From NCBI GenBank assembly GCA_963728925.1, contig CAVSMB010000012.1, positions 78,660-142,659 of the forward strand: DNA of 64,000 nucleotides, in the 5' to 3' direction. This DNA is from JBBPZA01 sp963728925. Its GTDB lineage: Bacteria; Actinomycetota; Thermoleophilia; Solirubrobacterales; Solirubrobacteraceae. Shown here piece after piece: positions 8,344-17,367 of the stretch. Under the pieces are notes generated by a model. That model had not been told where the DNA came from and did not search any database. It was given only the letters and a program-made list of their open reading frames with translations. Each line of letters begins with the position of its first letter. Within the stretch, counting starts at the first letter, position 1. Position numbers and translations under genes: made by a program.

Positions 8344-9443
8344 TGGCCGCCCGACGCGGCCGCGGCTTCGCGGCGATCGAGTATCCCACCGGCATGAACC
8401 AGAACGGCGATCCCAGCCAGGCGTGGATCAAGCTCAAGCCCGACGGACGGGTCGACGTCTTCGCCGGGACGGTGGACATCGGCCAGGGCTCAAAGACGGT
8501 CCACACCCAGATCGTCGCCGACACGCTTGGCGTGCCCTACGACTGGGTGACGATGGACAACTCGAACACCGACTCCTCGGCGGTCTGCACGGGCACGTTC
8601 GCCTCGCGGGGCACGTTCATCGGCGGCAACGCCGTGCGCTACGCCGCGGAGAAGGCACGGGAGCGGATCCTCGACATCGCCTCCAAGGAGCTCGAGATCT
8701 CCGCTGAGGACCTCGAGGTCGTCGACGGCGAGGTCCAGGCAAAGGGCGCGCCGGACCGCTCGATCTCCGTGCCCGACGTGGCGGGAGCGGCGACCTACGT
8801 GTACGGCGAGCTGATCACCGGGAACGGCACGGCGCTCAAGCCGCTGGCCGAGGTCAACGACGACGACGGCTCGGTGACCGACGAGCCCCACTCGGCGATC
8901 TCCTACGCGGCGTGCGTGGCCGACGTCGAGGTCGACGACGAGACCGGCGAGGTCACCGTCCAGCGGCTGACCCAGGTCTACGACGTCGGCCGCGCGATCA
9001 ACCCGACGCTCGTCGAGGGTCAGATCGAGGGCGGCGCGATGATGGGGCTCGGGCTCGGGTTGCTCGAGGAGGCCTATCCGGCCTACCCGTCGGTCGAGCA
9101 CCGCGGCGAGCAGTTCGGCGCCTACTGCGCGCCGTCGCTCGAGGATCTGCCCGAGCTCGACAACGTCATCCTCGAGAACCCGTCGGTCGACGGGCCGTTC
9201 GGCGCGAAGGCGATCGGGGAGATGGCCAACAACGCTCAGCCTCCGGCCATCGCTGCGGCGATCCACGATGCCGTCGGCGTGTGGGTGACCGAGATGCCGG
9301 CCACGCCGGAGCGCGTGCTCCGCGCGCTGCAGGCCCAGCGCGAGCCCAGGCGCGAGGGCAAGCGGGTCATATTCGACGAGGAGATCTCCGTGATGGGGGT
9401 CAGCTCGGGCGGCGGCGAGCGGTTCTGGAGCACCGATGGCTGA
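8343..9443 (+). CDS. Molybdopterin-binding large subunit, C-terminal half (split)
   Basis: The 366-residue protein supplies the second molybdopterin-binding domain: GTVDIGQGSKTVHTQIVAD near residue 42 and GPFGAKAIGEM with Glu293 at the position of the catalytic glutamate of xanthine dehydrogenases. It begins on an ATG that shares one base with the stop of the first half (TGATG). The sizes (468 and 366 residues) resemble the naturally split large and medium molybdopterin subunits of nicotinate dehydrogenase. Substrate is unknown. Confidence 0.9.
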   Translation: MAARRGRGFAAIEYPTGMNQNGDPSQAWIKLKPDGRVDVFAGTVDIGQGSKTVHTQIVADTLGVPYDWVTMDNSNTDSSAVCTGTFASRGTFIGGNAVRYAAEKARERILDIASKELEISAEDLEVVDGEVQAKGAPDRSISVPDVAGAATYVYGELITGNGTALKPLAEVNDDDGSVTDEPHSAISYAACVADVEVDDETGEVTVQRLTQVYDVGRAINPTLVEGQIEGGAMMGLGLGLLEEAYPAYPSVEHRGEQFGAYCAPSLEDLPELDNVILENPSVDGPFGAKAIGEMANNAQPPAIAAAIHDAVGVWVTEMPATPERVLRALQAQREPRREGKRVIFDEEISVMGVSSGGGERFWSTDG

Positions 9444-9828
9444 GGGGTCGCCGTTCCGCACCTGGAACGGCGTGGAGCCCTTCGAGTTCGTCGACGGCGT
9501 CTTCCTCCACGCGATCGGCGGCGACCAGCTGCTGCTCTGCAAGGTGGTCTACGAGCCCGGCAAGCGCGTGGCGCGTCACAGCCACGAGCACACCGAGCAG
9601 GTCATGGCGGTCATCGAGGGATCGGTGACCATGACCATCGGCGACGAGACGCGCGAGCTCGCCGTCGGTGACGTGGTGGTCGTCAACCGCGGGGTGGAGC
9701 ACGAGCTGGTGTCCGAGGCCGGGGTGACGTTCTTCGAGGCGCTCGCCCCGGTCCCGCTGGACCACGTTCCCGACCGCGAGCGCGACCTCGTGCTCGCGCA
9801 GGGCGGCGCGACGTACGTCGCACGCTGA
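9436..9828 (+). CDS. Single-domain cupin
   Basis: This 130-residue beta-barrel protein has a cupin motif 1 with metal ligands in RHSHEHTEQVMAVIEG and motif 2 in VVVVNRGVEHELVSEAG. Its first 8 bases overlap the end of the molybdopterin subunit gene, so it is part of the same operon. Cupins in such a place may be dioxygenases, isomerases or sensors; nothing in the sequence decides. Confidence 0.88.
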   Translation: MAEGSPFRTWNGVEPFEFVDGVFLHAIGGDQLLLCKVVYEPGKRVARHSHEHTEQVMAVIEGSVTMTIGDETRELAVGDVVVVNRGVEHELVSEAGVTFFEALAPVPLDHVPDRERDLVLAQGGATYVAR

Positions 9829-9830
9829 CC

Positions 9831-10550
9831 GTGGACACCTTCGACGGAAGGGTCGCGCTCCTCACGGGCGGCGCGAGCGGGATCGGGGCGGCAACCGCCG
9901 CGCTGTTGGGGGAGCGAGGCGCGCGGGTGGCGGTCTTCGACCTCGATCCCAATGGCGCGCCCGAGGGGCAGCTCGGGATCGCGGGCGACGTGACGGACTC
10001 CGCTGCCGCTGACGCGGCCGTCGCGCAGGTCGAGCGCGAGCTCGGCCCGCTCGACGTGCTCGTCTGCTGCGCCGGCGTGGGCGGCGACTCGCTGCCCACC
10101 GTCGACATCGGAGACGACGAGTGGAAGCGCGTCTTCGCCATCAACGTCGACGGCGTGCTGTGGTTCAACCGCGCGGCAGCGCGGGTGATGGTGAGGCGCG
10201 GCTCCGGGCGCATCGTCAACGTCGCCTCGATCGCCGGCAAGGAGGGCAACCCGATGGCGGCCGCCTACTCGGCCAGCAAGGCCGCGGTCATCGGACTGAC
10301 CAAGGCGGTCGGCCGTGACCTCGCGACGACCGGCGTGCTCGTGAACTGCATCGCCCCGGCGGTCATCGCGACGCCGATCCTCGAGCAGCTCTCCCAGGAG
10401 CACGTCGACTACATGATCGAGAAGATCCCCATGGGCCGCATGGGCCGCCCCGAGGAGGTGGCCGAGCTCATCGCCTTCCTCTCCTCGGACGCGATGAGCT
10501 TCTCCACCGGCGCGACCTACGACATCTCGGGCGGGCGCGCGACGTTCTGA
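9831..10550 (+). CDS. SDR-family oxidoreductase
   Basis: The 239-residue protein is a classical SDR: cofactor motif TGGASGIGAATAA at residues 12-24, the NNAG-equivalent CCAGVGG, catalytic Ser in VASIAGKEG and YxxxK in AAYSASKAA. It resembles 3-oxoacyl-ACP reductase/sugar dehydrogenase types. It starts at a GTG 2 bp after the cupin stop and is the last clear gene of the molybdenum hydroxylase operon, so it may act on the hydroxylated product. Substrate is unknown. Confidence 0.92.
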   Translation: MDTFDGRVALLTGGASGIGAATAALLGERGARVAVFDLDPNGAPEGQLGIAGDVTDSAAADAAVAQVERELGPLDVLVCCAGVGGDSLPTVDIGDDEWKRVFAINVDGVLWFNRAAARVMVRRGSGRIVNVASIAGKEGNPMAAAYSASKAAVIGLTKAVGRDLATTGVLVNCIAPAVIATPILEQLSQEHVDYMIEKIPMGRMGRPEEVAELIAFLSSDAMSFSTGATYDISGGRATF

Positions 10551-10566
10551 GCCGTCGCCCCGGCGG

Positions 10567-10749
10567 GTCGTCGATGCCGGAGACGTGGTTGTGGCGGTCA
10601 TCCGAGAGAGCGGCCGGGGCAAGTCCAGCGGCGCTACCGTGACGATCCGCTACGGCCAGGTGATCACCGTGCGCGACGGCAAGATCGTCGAGACAGTCGT
10701 GTACCGCGATCCGGAAGACGCGTTCGACGCGGCCGGCGTTTCCAGCTAG
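10567..10749 (+). pseudogene. C-terminal remnant of a SnoaL/NTF2-like protein
   Basis: An open frame without a credible start reads VVDAGDVVVAVIRESGRG, then VTIRYGQVITVRDGKIVE and VYRDPEDAFDAAGVSS before the stop. This is the typical last half of an actinobacterial SnoaL-like/NTF2-fold protein. The N-terminal half is missing, so it is a 5'-truncated remnant directly downstream of the SDR gene. About 110 bp after it the interrupted cNMP/thioredoxin-reductase gene begins. Confidence 0.6.
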
Positions 10750-10858
10750 TCGCGTCGACCTCTCCCGTCGCCAGAGCGGCGCTCGGGCTCTTCGACGCGG
10801 CAGCGGCGGCGCGGGCGGCGTTCAGTCTCAACTTCCCCTTTCTGCTACCTCTTGGCCG

Positions 10859-10886
10859 ATGACCGCGCCGACGCAGATTCGCGCCG
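10859..10886 (+). pseudogene. 5' end of the cNMP/thioredoxin-reductase gene, cut off by group II introns
   Basis: ATG and eight codons (MTAPTQIRA plus one base) precede the left edge of the first intron. Joining this segment to the single A at 12861 and then to 14836 restores an uninterrupted frame reading MTAPTQIRAENFPDLGDELM into the rest of the oxidoreductase, with a total of 560 codons. A -10-like CTACCT lies 8 bp upstream of the ATG, which would fit a leaderless transcript. Confidence 0.7.
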
Positions 10887-12860
10887 GTCGGGTCGCCGGG
10901 AGCATCGCAGCTCCCGGCTCCCACGGATCCCGGCGTGACAGTCTCCCGTCACCGGGCTCTTCTCACCGGCCGTCAGTAGTTGCGGACCAGTCGCCAATGA
11001 ACGAAGAGGCCGGGTTGCCTCATCAGCAGCTCCGTCCACCATCGGTCAAAGCGCTTGGCGCTCCGCAGTCGCCGATATTTCCTTGCAGCCCAGCGCCTCA
11101 GGTAGGAACTGACACGCTGCAGGAGCGGATCCATCCCCGACCGGTAGTACCGGCCGTAGTAGTTGATCCACCCGGCCACGATGGGGTTCAGCCATCTCGC
11201 TAGGTCGTCGAGGGTCAGGTCAGTGCGCTTCGGTATCCGCATCTCGCGTAGCCGATCGCTCTTGGCCTTCAGCGCCTCGGGGCTGATCGCCGGCAGGAAC
11301 GACGTGAAGTTCACGCCGTGTTTGCTGCGTGCCTCCCGGGGTCGGAAGGCGTACCCGAGGAAGGTCAACGAGGTGTGCTCGTGGTCGCCCCGACGGTTGC
11401 TGTCCTTGCAATAGACGATCCTCGTCTTGTCGGGGTGGAGCCGCAGGCCCACCTCTTCCATCCGCTTGATGATCCCGGCCAGCACCACCTCAGCCTGCGC
11501 TCTGCTCCTGCAGTGCACGATGGCGTCATCAGCGAAGCGCTCGAACGGACAGTCGGGATGGTTCCGGACCATCCACAGATCGAACGCATAGTGCATGAAC
11601 AGGTTCGCCAGGCACGGCGAAATCGCCGAGCCCTGCGGAGTTCCTTTGCTTCGCTTCTCAAGGGTGCCGTCCGAGTGCTCGAGCGGCGCTTGAAGCCACC
11701 GCTTGATGTACAGCAGCACCCATCGGCAGTCGGTGACCGCCTCGACCGCACGAACCACGAGGTCCCACGGCACCTCGTCGAAGAACTTCTGGACGTCGAG
11801 ATCGATCGCCCAGTCGAACTTCCAGCACCGCTCCCGGCATGCCGCGAGCGCATCATGGGCCGACTTGTTCGGCCGGTAGCCATAGGAGTCCTGATGAAAC
11901 CGGGGCTCCACCAACCGCTCCAAGAACATGGCTGCCACCGTCTGCGCGACCCTGTCTGCGATCGTCGGCACGCCGAGCACACGAACACCCGGGCCGTGCG
12001 GCTTGGAAATCTCGACCGCCCTGACCGGCGGTGGAAACCAGGTCCCCGAGCTCATCCGATTCCAGACCTTGTAGAGGTTGCCCTCCAGATCCTCCTCGAA
12101 CTGCTCGAGATCCTGCCCATCCACGCCGGGGGCGCCCTTGTTGGCCTTGACCCGCCGCCACGCCTCCCACACCAGCTGCTTGGGAATCGCAAACGACTTG
12201 CCTTCAGGCTTTGGCATATCTCTTCTCGCTTCCTCCCGGGACTGACGCCCCGGTTGATCGATTGGACATCCCTGGTGACCCGGCCCCTTCGCTCCACCCC
12301 CACCCCAGCGAGCAGGAGCTTCTCGGCTACTACGAGCCGGTCCGCCAGCGAGCGCCGCGACCGGTACTCAATGCCTCGGGTTTCCGCCCTCGGCACGCTC
12401 CCTCTCGCGACCTTTGGGGCCTACGACCCCGGACGACGCTTTCGACGCTCGCCTTCTCACGTTCCATGCAAGAGCCGCAGACCAGGATCACGCCGCCTCT
12501 ACGCCGGACACCACCTGGCCAGCAACGCGGGCAGCCGCCAGGCTCATCCCGAGGACAAATCCGCTCCTCGGTTTCGATGTCATCTCAACCGGTTTCGACG
12601 CCTCAAACGACGACGCCCGACCCGAGCACGCGCCCCGGCCAGACGATTCTGGAACGCCTTCCTGATCCCCACCTGACGCGATCTAGCGCGCCGTCTCCCT
12701 GTCGCTCACCACGACGGTCTTCAGCCAACGCAGCACAGGGTGGTTTGACGCCTACCCCCGCAGGGCCGACGCCGGAGGGCCAACAAGCCTCCATCTCTCG
12801 CACAGCACCGCCTTTAGAAACCGCTTCCTACATCAGCCTCCTCTTGCGTTCGTGACACAC
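10887..12860 (-). mobile_element. Group II intron, copy 1
   Basis: This 1974-bp unit is repeated once immediately to the right with one base difference. On the minus strand it begins with GTGTG (12860-12856), the group II 5' consensus, and ends ...CCCGAC. It carries a domain V of exactly 34 nt at 10959-10926 (GAGC start with AGC triad, GTGAC/GTCAC stem) and a domain VI hairpin with arms GCCGGGAGC and GCTCCCGGC. About 640 nt of domains I-III precede the reverse transcriptase ORF in domain IV. It is antisense to the gene it interrupts, so splicing cannot restore that gene's mRNA. Confidence 0.92.
10973..12217 (-). CDS. ltrA: Group II intron reverse transcriptase/maturase, copy 1
   Basis: The 414-residue protein has the RT fingers-palm region with AIDLDVQKFFDEV (catalytic Asp139), GTPQGSAISPCLANL and the active-site FADD at residues 228-231, where many intron RTs have YADD. 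The thumb/maturase X region (GWINYYGRYY) follows. No HNH endonuclease domain follows, so it belongs to an endonuclease-lacking type. Residue 117 is Asn here and Lys in copy 2. It promotes intron splicing and target-primed reverse transcription. The frame is intact. Confidence 0.95.
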   Translation of the reverse strand: MPKPEGKSFAIPKQLVWEAWRRVKANKGAPGVDGQDLEQFEEDLEGNLYKVWNRMSSGTWFPPPVRAVEISKPHGPGVRVLGVPTIADRVAQTVAAMFLERLVEPRFHQDSYGYRPNKSAHDALAACRERCWKFDWAIDLDVQKFFDEVPWDLVVRAVEAVTDCRWVLLYIKRWLQAPLEHSDGTLEKRSKGTPQGSAISPCLANLFMHYAFDLWMVRNHPDCPFERFADDAIVHCRSRAQAEVVLAGIIKRMEEVGLRLHPDKTRIVYCKDSNRRGDHEHTSLTFLGYAFRPREARSKHGVNFTSFLPAISPEALKAKSDRLREMRIPKRTDLTLDDLARWLNPIVAGWINYYGRYYRSGMDPLLQRVSSYLRRWAARKYRRLRSAKRFDRWWTELLMRQPGLFVHWRLVRNY

Positions 12861-12861
12861 A

Positions 12862-14835
12862 GTCGGGTCGCCGGGAGCATCGCAGCTCCCGGCTCCCACG
12901 GATCCCGGCGTGACAGTCTCCCGTCACCGGGCTCTTCTCACCGGCCGTCAGTAGTTGCGGACCAGTCGCCAATGAACGAAGAGGCCGGGTTGCCTCATCA
13001 GCAGCTCCGTCCACCATCGGTCAAAGCGCTTGGCGCTCCGCAGTCGCCGATATTTCCTTGCAGCCCAGCGCCTCAGGTAGGAACTGACACGCTGCAGGAG
13101 CGGATCCATCCCCGACCGGTAGTACCGGCCGTAGTAGTTGATCCACCCGGCCACGATGGGGTTCAGCCATCTCGCTAGGTCGTCGAGGGTCAGGTCAGTG
13201 CGCTTCGGTATCCGCATCTCGCGTAGCCGATCGCTCTTGGCCTTCAGCGCCTCGGGGCTGATCGCCGGCAGGAACGACGTGAAGTTCACGCCGTGTTTGC
13301 TGCGTGCCTCCCGGGGTCGGAAGGCGTACCCGAGGAAGGTCAACGAGGTGTGCTCGTGGTCGCCCCGACGGTTGCTGTCCTTGCAATAGACGATCCTCGT
13401 CTTGTCGGGGTGGAGCCGCAGGCCCACCTCTTCCATCCGCTTGATGATCCCGGCCAGCACCACCTCAGCCTGCGCTCTGCTCCTGCAGTGCACGATGGCG
13501 TCATCAGCGAAGCGCTCGAACGGACAGTCGGGATGGTTCCGGACCATCCACAGATCGAACGCATAGTGCATGAACAGGTTCGCCAGGCACGGCGAAATCG
13601 CCGAGCCCTGCGGAGTTCCTTTGCTTCGCTTCTCAAGGGTGCCGTCCGAGTGCTCGAGCGGCGCTTGAAGCCACCGCTTGATGTACAGCAGCACCCATCG
13701 GCAGTCGGTGACCGCCTCGACCGCACGAACCACGAGGTCCCACGGCACCTCGTCGAAGAACTTCTGGACGTCGAGATCGATCGCCCAGTCGAACTTCCAG
13801 CACCGCTCCCGGCATGCCGCGAGCGCATCATGGGCCGACTTCTTCGGCCGGTAGCCATAGGAGTCCTGATGAAACCGGGGCTCCACCAACCGCTCCAAGA
13901 ACATGGCTGCCACCGTCTGCGCGACCCTGTCTGCGATCGTCGGCACGCCGAGCACACGAACACCCGGGCCGTGCGGCTTGGAAATCTCGACCGCCCTGAC
14001 CGGCGGTGGAAACCAGGTCCCCGAGCTCATCCGATTCCAGACCTTGTAGAGGTTGCCCTCCAGATCCTCCTCGAACTGCTCGAGATCCTGCCCATCCACG
14101 CCGGGGGCGCCCTTGTTGGCCTTGACCCGCCGCCACGCCTCCCACACCAGCTGCTTGGGAATCGCAAACGACTTGCCTTCAGGCTTTGGCATATCTCTTC
14201 TCGCTTCCTCCCGGGACTGACGCCCCGGTTGATCGATTGGACATCCCTGGTGACCCGGCCCCTTCGCTCCACCCCCACCCCAGCGAGCAGGAGCTTCTCG
14301 GCTACTACGAGCCGGTCCGCCAGCGAGCGCCGCGACCGGTACTCAATGCCTCGGGTTTCCGCCCTCGGCACGCTCCCTCTCGCGACCTTTGGGGCCTACG
14401 ACCCCGGACGACGCTTTCGACGCTCGCCTTCTCACGTTCCATGCAAGAGCCGCAGACCAGGATCACGCCGCCTCTACGCCGGACACCACCTGGCCAGCAA
14501 CGCGGGCAGCCGCCAGGCTCATCCCGAGGACAAATCCGCTCCTCGGTTTCGATGTCATCTCAACCGGTTTCGACGCCTCAAACGACGACGCCCGACCCGA
14601 GCACGCGCCCCGGCCAGACGATTCTGGAACGCCTTCCTGATCCCCACCTGACGCGATCTAGCGCGCCGTCTCCCTGTCGCTCACCACGACGGTCTTCAGC
14701 CAACGCAGCACAGGGTGGTTTGACGCCTACCCCCGCAGGGCCGACGCCGGAGGGCCAACAAGCCTCCATCTCTCGCACAGCACCGCCTTTAGAAACCGCT
14801 TCCTACATCAGCCTCCTCTTGCGTTCGTGACACAC
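12862..14835 (-). mobile_element. Group II intron, copy 2
   Basis: This is the same 1974-bp element at a constant offset of 1975 bp. On the minus strand it starts with GTGTG at 14835-14831 and ends ...CCCGAC at 12862; its 34-nt domain V is at 12934-12901. Only the base at 12861 separates its 3' end from the 5' GTGTG of copy 1. The only difference found is C at 13842 against G at 11867. The right flank at 14836 continues the interrupted oxidoreductase gene. The near identity indicates very recent insertion or duplication. Confidence 0.92.
12948..14192 (-). CDS. ltrA: Group II intron reverse transcriptase/maturase, copy 2
   Basis: This 414-residue protein is identical to the copy 1 enzyme except Lys117 in place of Asn117 (SYGYRPKKSA). 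It has the same FADD active site, GTPQGSAIS motif and maturase region, and no endonuclease domain. The frame is intact, so both copies could support mobility in cis or in trans. It ends 86 bp before the intron 3' end, leaving room for domains V and VI. Confidence 0.95.
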   Translation of the reverse strand: MPKPEGKSFAIPKQLVWEAWRRVKANKGAPGVDGQDLEQFEEDLEGNLYKVWNRMSSGTWFPPPVRAVEISKPHGPGVRVLGVPTIADRVAQTVAAMFLERLVEPRFHQDSYGYRPKKSAHDALAACRERCWKFDWAIDLDVQKFFDEVPWDLVVRAVEAVTDCRWVLLYIKRWLQAPLEHSDGTLEKRSKGTPQGSAISPCLANLFMHYAFDLWMVRNHPDCPFERFADDAIVHCRSRAQAEVVLAGIIKRMEEVGLRLHPDKTRIVYCKDSNRRGDHEHTSLTFLGYAFRPREARSKHGVNFTSFLPAISPEALKAKSDRLREMRIPKRTDLTLDDLARWLNPIVAGWINYYGRYYRSGMDPLLQRVSSYLRRWAARKYRRLRSAKRFDRWWTELLMRQPGLFVHWRLVRNY

Positions 14836-16486
14836 GAACTTCCCGGATCTCGGCGACGAGCTGATGTACCCGCGGATGTCGGCGAAGAAGCTCGAGCGGC
14901 TGGCCGAGCTGGGTACGCGCCGTTCCTTCGCGGCGGGGGACACGCTGTACGCGCAGGGGCAGCGTGACGCCCCGTTTCTCGTCATCGAGCACGGCAGGGT
15001 GCGGGTGCTGGACCGTAAGCCGGGCAAGGACGTCTGGGTCGCCGACGCGGACGCCGGGACGTTTCTCGGCGACATCGCCACCTTCACCGGCGAGCCGGCG
15101 ATCGCCGAGTGCGTCGCCGACGAGCCGACGGACGTGATCGCGTTCGAGCGCTCTGCGCTGCGAGCGATGCTCGCGTCGTGGCCCGAGCTGGCCGAGCTCG
15201 TCCTGCGCACGATGATGGCGCGGAGGGAGTGGCACGTGGAACACGGGTATGGCGTTCTGCGGCTCATTGCGCCGCGCGGCTCGCGGCGCGCGTTCGACGT
15301 GCGTGACCTTCTCGAGCGCAATCTCATCCCGGTCCGCTGGTACAACGTCGACACCGACGCCGAGAGCGCGGCGATGCTCGAGTGGCTCAAGATCCCGCGC
15401 GAGGAGACGCCGATCCTCGTGCGCAACACCGCCGTGCTGCGCAACCCCTCGGCCGCTCAGGTCGCCCGTGAGCTCGGCCTGCGCGCGGACATCGATGGCG
15501 AGCGGTTCGACCTGGTCGTGCTCGGCGGCGGCCCCGCGGGGCTCGCGGCCGCGGTGTACGGCGGGTCCGAGGGGCTGCGGACCCTCGTGGCCGAGTCGTG
15601 GGCGCCGGGCGGCCAGGCCGGCACCAGCACGCGGATCGAGAACTACCTCGGCTTTCCCACCGGGATCTCCGGCATCGACCTGACGCGCAAGGCGACGCTG
15701 CAGGCGCGCCGCTTCGATGCGGTGCTGTCGAGCTTTCACCGCGCGGTCGAGCTCGCGCGCGGCGCCGAAGGGCTCGTCCGCATCGACCTCGACGACGGAC
15801 AGCACGCGCTCGCCCGCACGGTCGTCGTCGCCACTGGTGCGCGGTGGCGCGAGATCGCGGCCGACAACGTCGACCGGTTCGTTGGCGCGGGCGTATACCA
15901 CGCCGCGATGGCGAGCGACGCCGAGCGCTGCCGCGGCGAGGACGTGATCGTCGTGGGAGGCGGCAACTCGGCCGGCCAGGCCGCGGTGCACTTGTCACGC
16001 GCGGCGCGGAGCGTCCGCATCGTCATCCGGGGCGCCGGCCTTGCGGCGACGATGTCGCGCTACCAGGTCGAGCGCCTCGAATCACGTCCGAACATCGAGA
16101 TCATCACCGGGACCGAGGTGAGCGCCGTCCACGGCAACGGCCGACTCGAGCACGCGGATCTGCGCAGCCGCGCGGACCGCAACGTCGAGCGCGTCGCGGT
16201 CTCGGCGGTGTTCGTGATGATCGGAGCCGACCCGTGCACCGAGGCGGTGCACATGATGCTCGACCTCGACGAGGCCGGCTACATCAGGTGCGGCGACGGC
16301 GCAGCAGCCCGTGACGGATCCAACCCCTGGCCCGCGACCGACCGTCAGCCGCACCTGCTCGAAACGGTCAAGCCCGGCGTCTTCGCCGCCGGCGACGTCC
16401 GTGCCGGCGCAACGAAACGCGTCTCCGGCGCCGTCGGCGACGGCGCCCTCGCCGTGCGCTTCGCCCACCAGGTACTCCAGGCCTGA
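14836..16486 (+). pseudogene. cNMP-binding/thioredoxin-reductase-like oxidoreductase, main part of interrupted gene
   Basis: From ATG 14864 the frame gives 540 residues: a cyclic-nucleotide-binding domain (about 1-115, FAAGDTLYAQGQRDAPFLVI, FLGDIATFTGEP), a glutaredoxin-like linker without CxxC (about 140-200) and a thioredoxin-reductase-like module with FAD motif GGGPAGLAAA, NADPH motif VGGGNSAGQAA and C-terminal GVFAAGDVRAGATKRVSGAVGDG. The redox-active CxxC of true thioredoxin reductases is absent. The native start is probably 10859, cut off by the introns; restart at 14864 would lose about 19 residues, so the protein might still be made. Confidence 0.82.
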
Positions 16487-16593
16487 GGCCAAGGCGCGGC
16501 CGCCGGCGCCTCGGCGGCCCGCTGCCGCTTGAGGTACGCGGGACGTACGTCCGCGTTACCCGGAGCCTGGCTGACCGGCGCCGGACCGGGCGG

Positions 16594-17367
16594 TCACGGT
16601 CCGGTGACGGTCCCTACCTCCAGCGCCGATATCTCGACGAGGCTTGGGATCACCCGATCGAGGCTCTGCGACGTGCACCGCACCGCGACGGTGGGGTTCT
16701 TCGCGCGCTTGTTCACGATCGCGCCCAGCGAGATGTTCTTCGAGATCTCGCCCTCGGCGTCGCCGAGTTGAACCTCGTCGAGCACCGCCTTGCGCCCTCG
16801 GGCGGTCGTGCTGTTGACGACGCCGCACCGGTTGGCGACCGTCGAGGGCACGATATTCTTGCCATGGTCGACCGCGACGTGCAGCCGGGCCTCGATCACC
16901 CAGTTTCGTCCAGCCTCGGCGACCTGCGGCCCCGGGGCAGGTGCGCCGGGTGGCGTCGGCTCGGGGGCGGCTTGTCGGCCGGACCCGCCGGCGGAGGCAA
17001 GCCGCAGCACGAGGTTGTCCGGGCACGCCGAGAGGTCGCGTCCGTCGCACCTCGGCACCGGGACGAGGTCCTCGTTCTCGTCCCCCGCGAGCTTCAGCGC
17101 GCCGCCCAGCTCCGCACGGGCGGGGGCGGAGATGTCGACGGCCTTGATGCCGCCGTTGGCGATCTCCGAGGAGCGGACGGCCCCGCTGCGTATCTCCGGT
17201 GACCGCACGGCGTCCTCGCGGATCTGCGGGGACCCGACGCTGTCGGGATCGAGGGTGACGGCGGCGGCTGCGGTACCGCCCAGGGCGATGAAGAGCGCAA
17301 GGCTGCCGGTGACGTTCGCGTAGCTGAGCCGGGCGCGAACGCGATGGGAGATCAGGGACATGATCAC
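16594..17367 (-). CDS. Exported protein with YANVT-type N-terminus
   Basis: The 257-residue protein starts with a basic stretch and a hydrophobic segment (ANVTGSLALFIALGGTAAAA), the signal/anchor seen on many Thermoleophilia proteins. Residues 40-90 hold degenerate repeats of the form S/D-x-x-I-R-x-x-A-V-R-S, and residues 133-150 are Pro/Ala-rich. The C-terminal half is a beta-rich unknown domain with two possible disulfide cysteines. Function is unknown, probably cell surface. Its ATG overlaps the stop of the upstream monooxygenase-hydrolase gene (ATGA), so both are cotranslated. Confidence 0.8.
   Translation of the reverse strand: MIMSLISHRVRARLSYANVTGSLALFIALGGTAAAAVTLDPDSVGSPQIREDAVRSPEIRSGAVRSSEIANGGIKAVDISAPARAELGGALKLAGDENEDLVPVPRCDGRDLSACPDNLVLRLASAGGSGRQAAPEPTPPGAPAPGPQVAEAGRNWVIEARLHVAVDHGKNIVPSTVANRCGVVNSTTARGRKAVLDEVQLGDAEGEISKNISLGAIVNKRAKNPTVAVRCTSQSLDRVIPSLVEISALEVGTVTGP

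Noticed and set aside
5603..9443. Aerobic CO dehydrogenase (form I)
   Set aside because: The large subunit has an AMRGFG loop of xanthine type and not the CO-dehydrogenase active-site loop, despite the MoxR/VWA neighbours.
12211..12855. Plus-strand frames of up to 452 codons within the introns
   Set aside because: They are antisense to intron domains I-III and to the reverse transcriptase and are identical in both copies only because the introns are.
10887..14835. Segmental gene duplication or assembly duplication as the sole explanation of the tandem
   Set aside because: The extra base at 12861 is exactly the one needed to restore the host gene frame, which favours two insertions; assembly error cannot be excluded.
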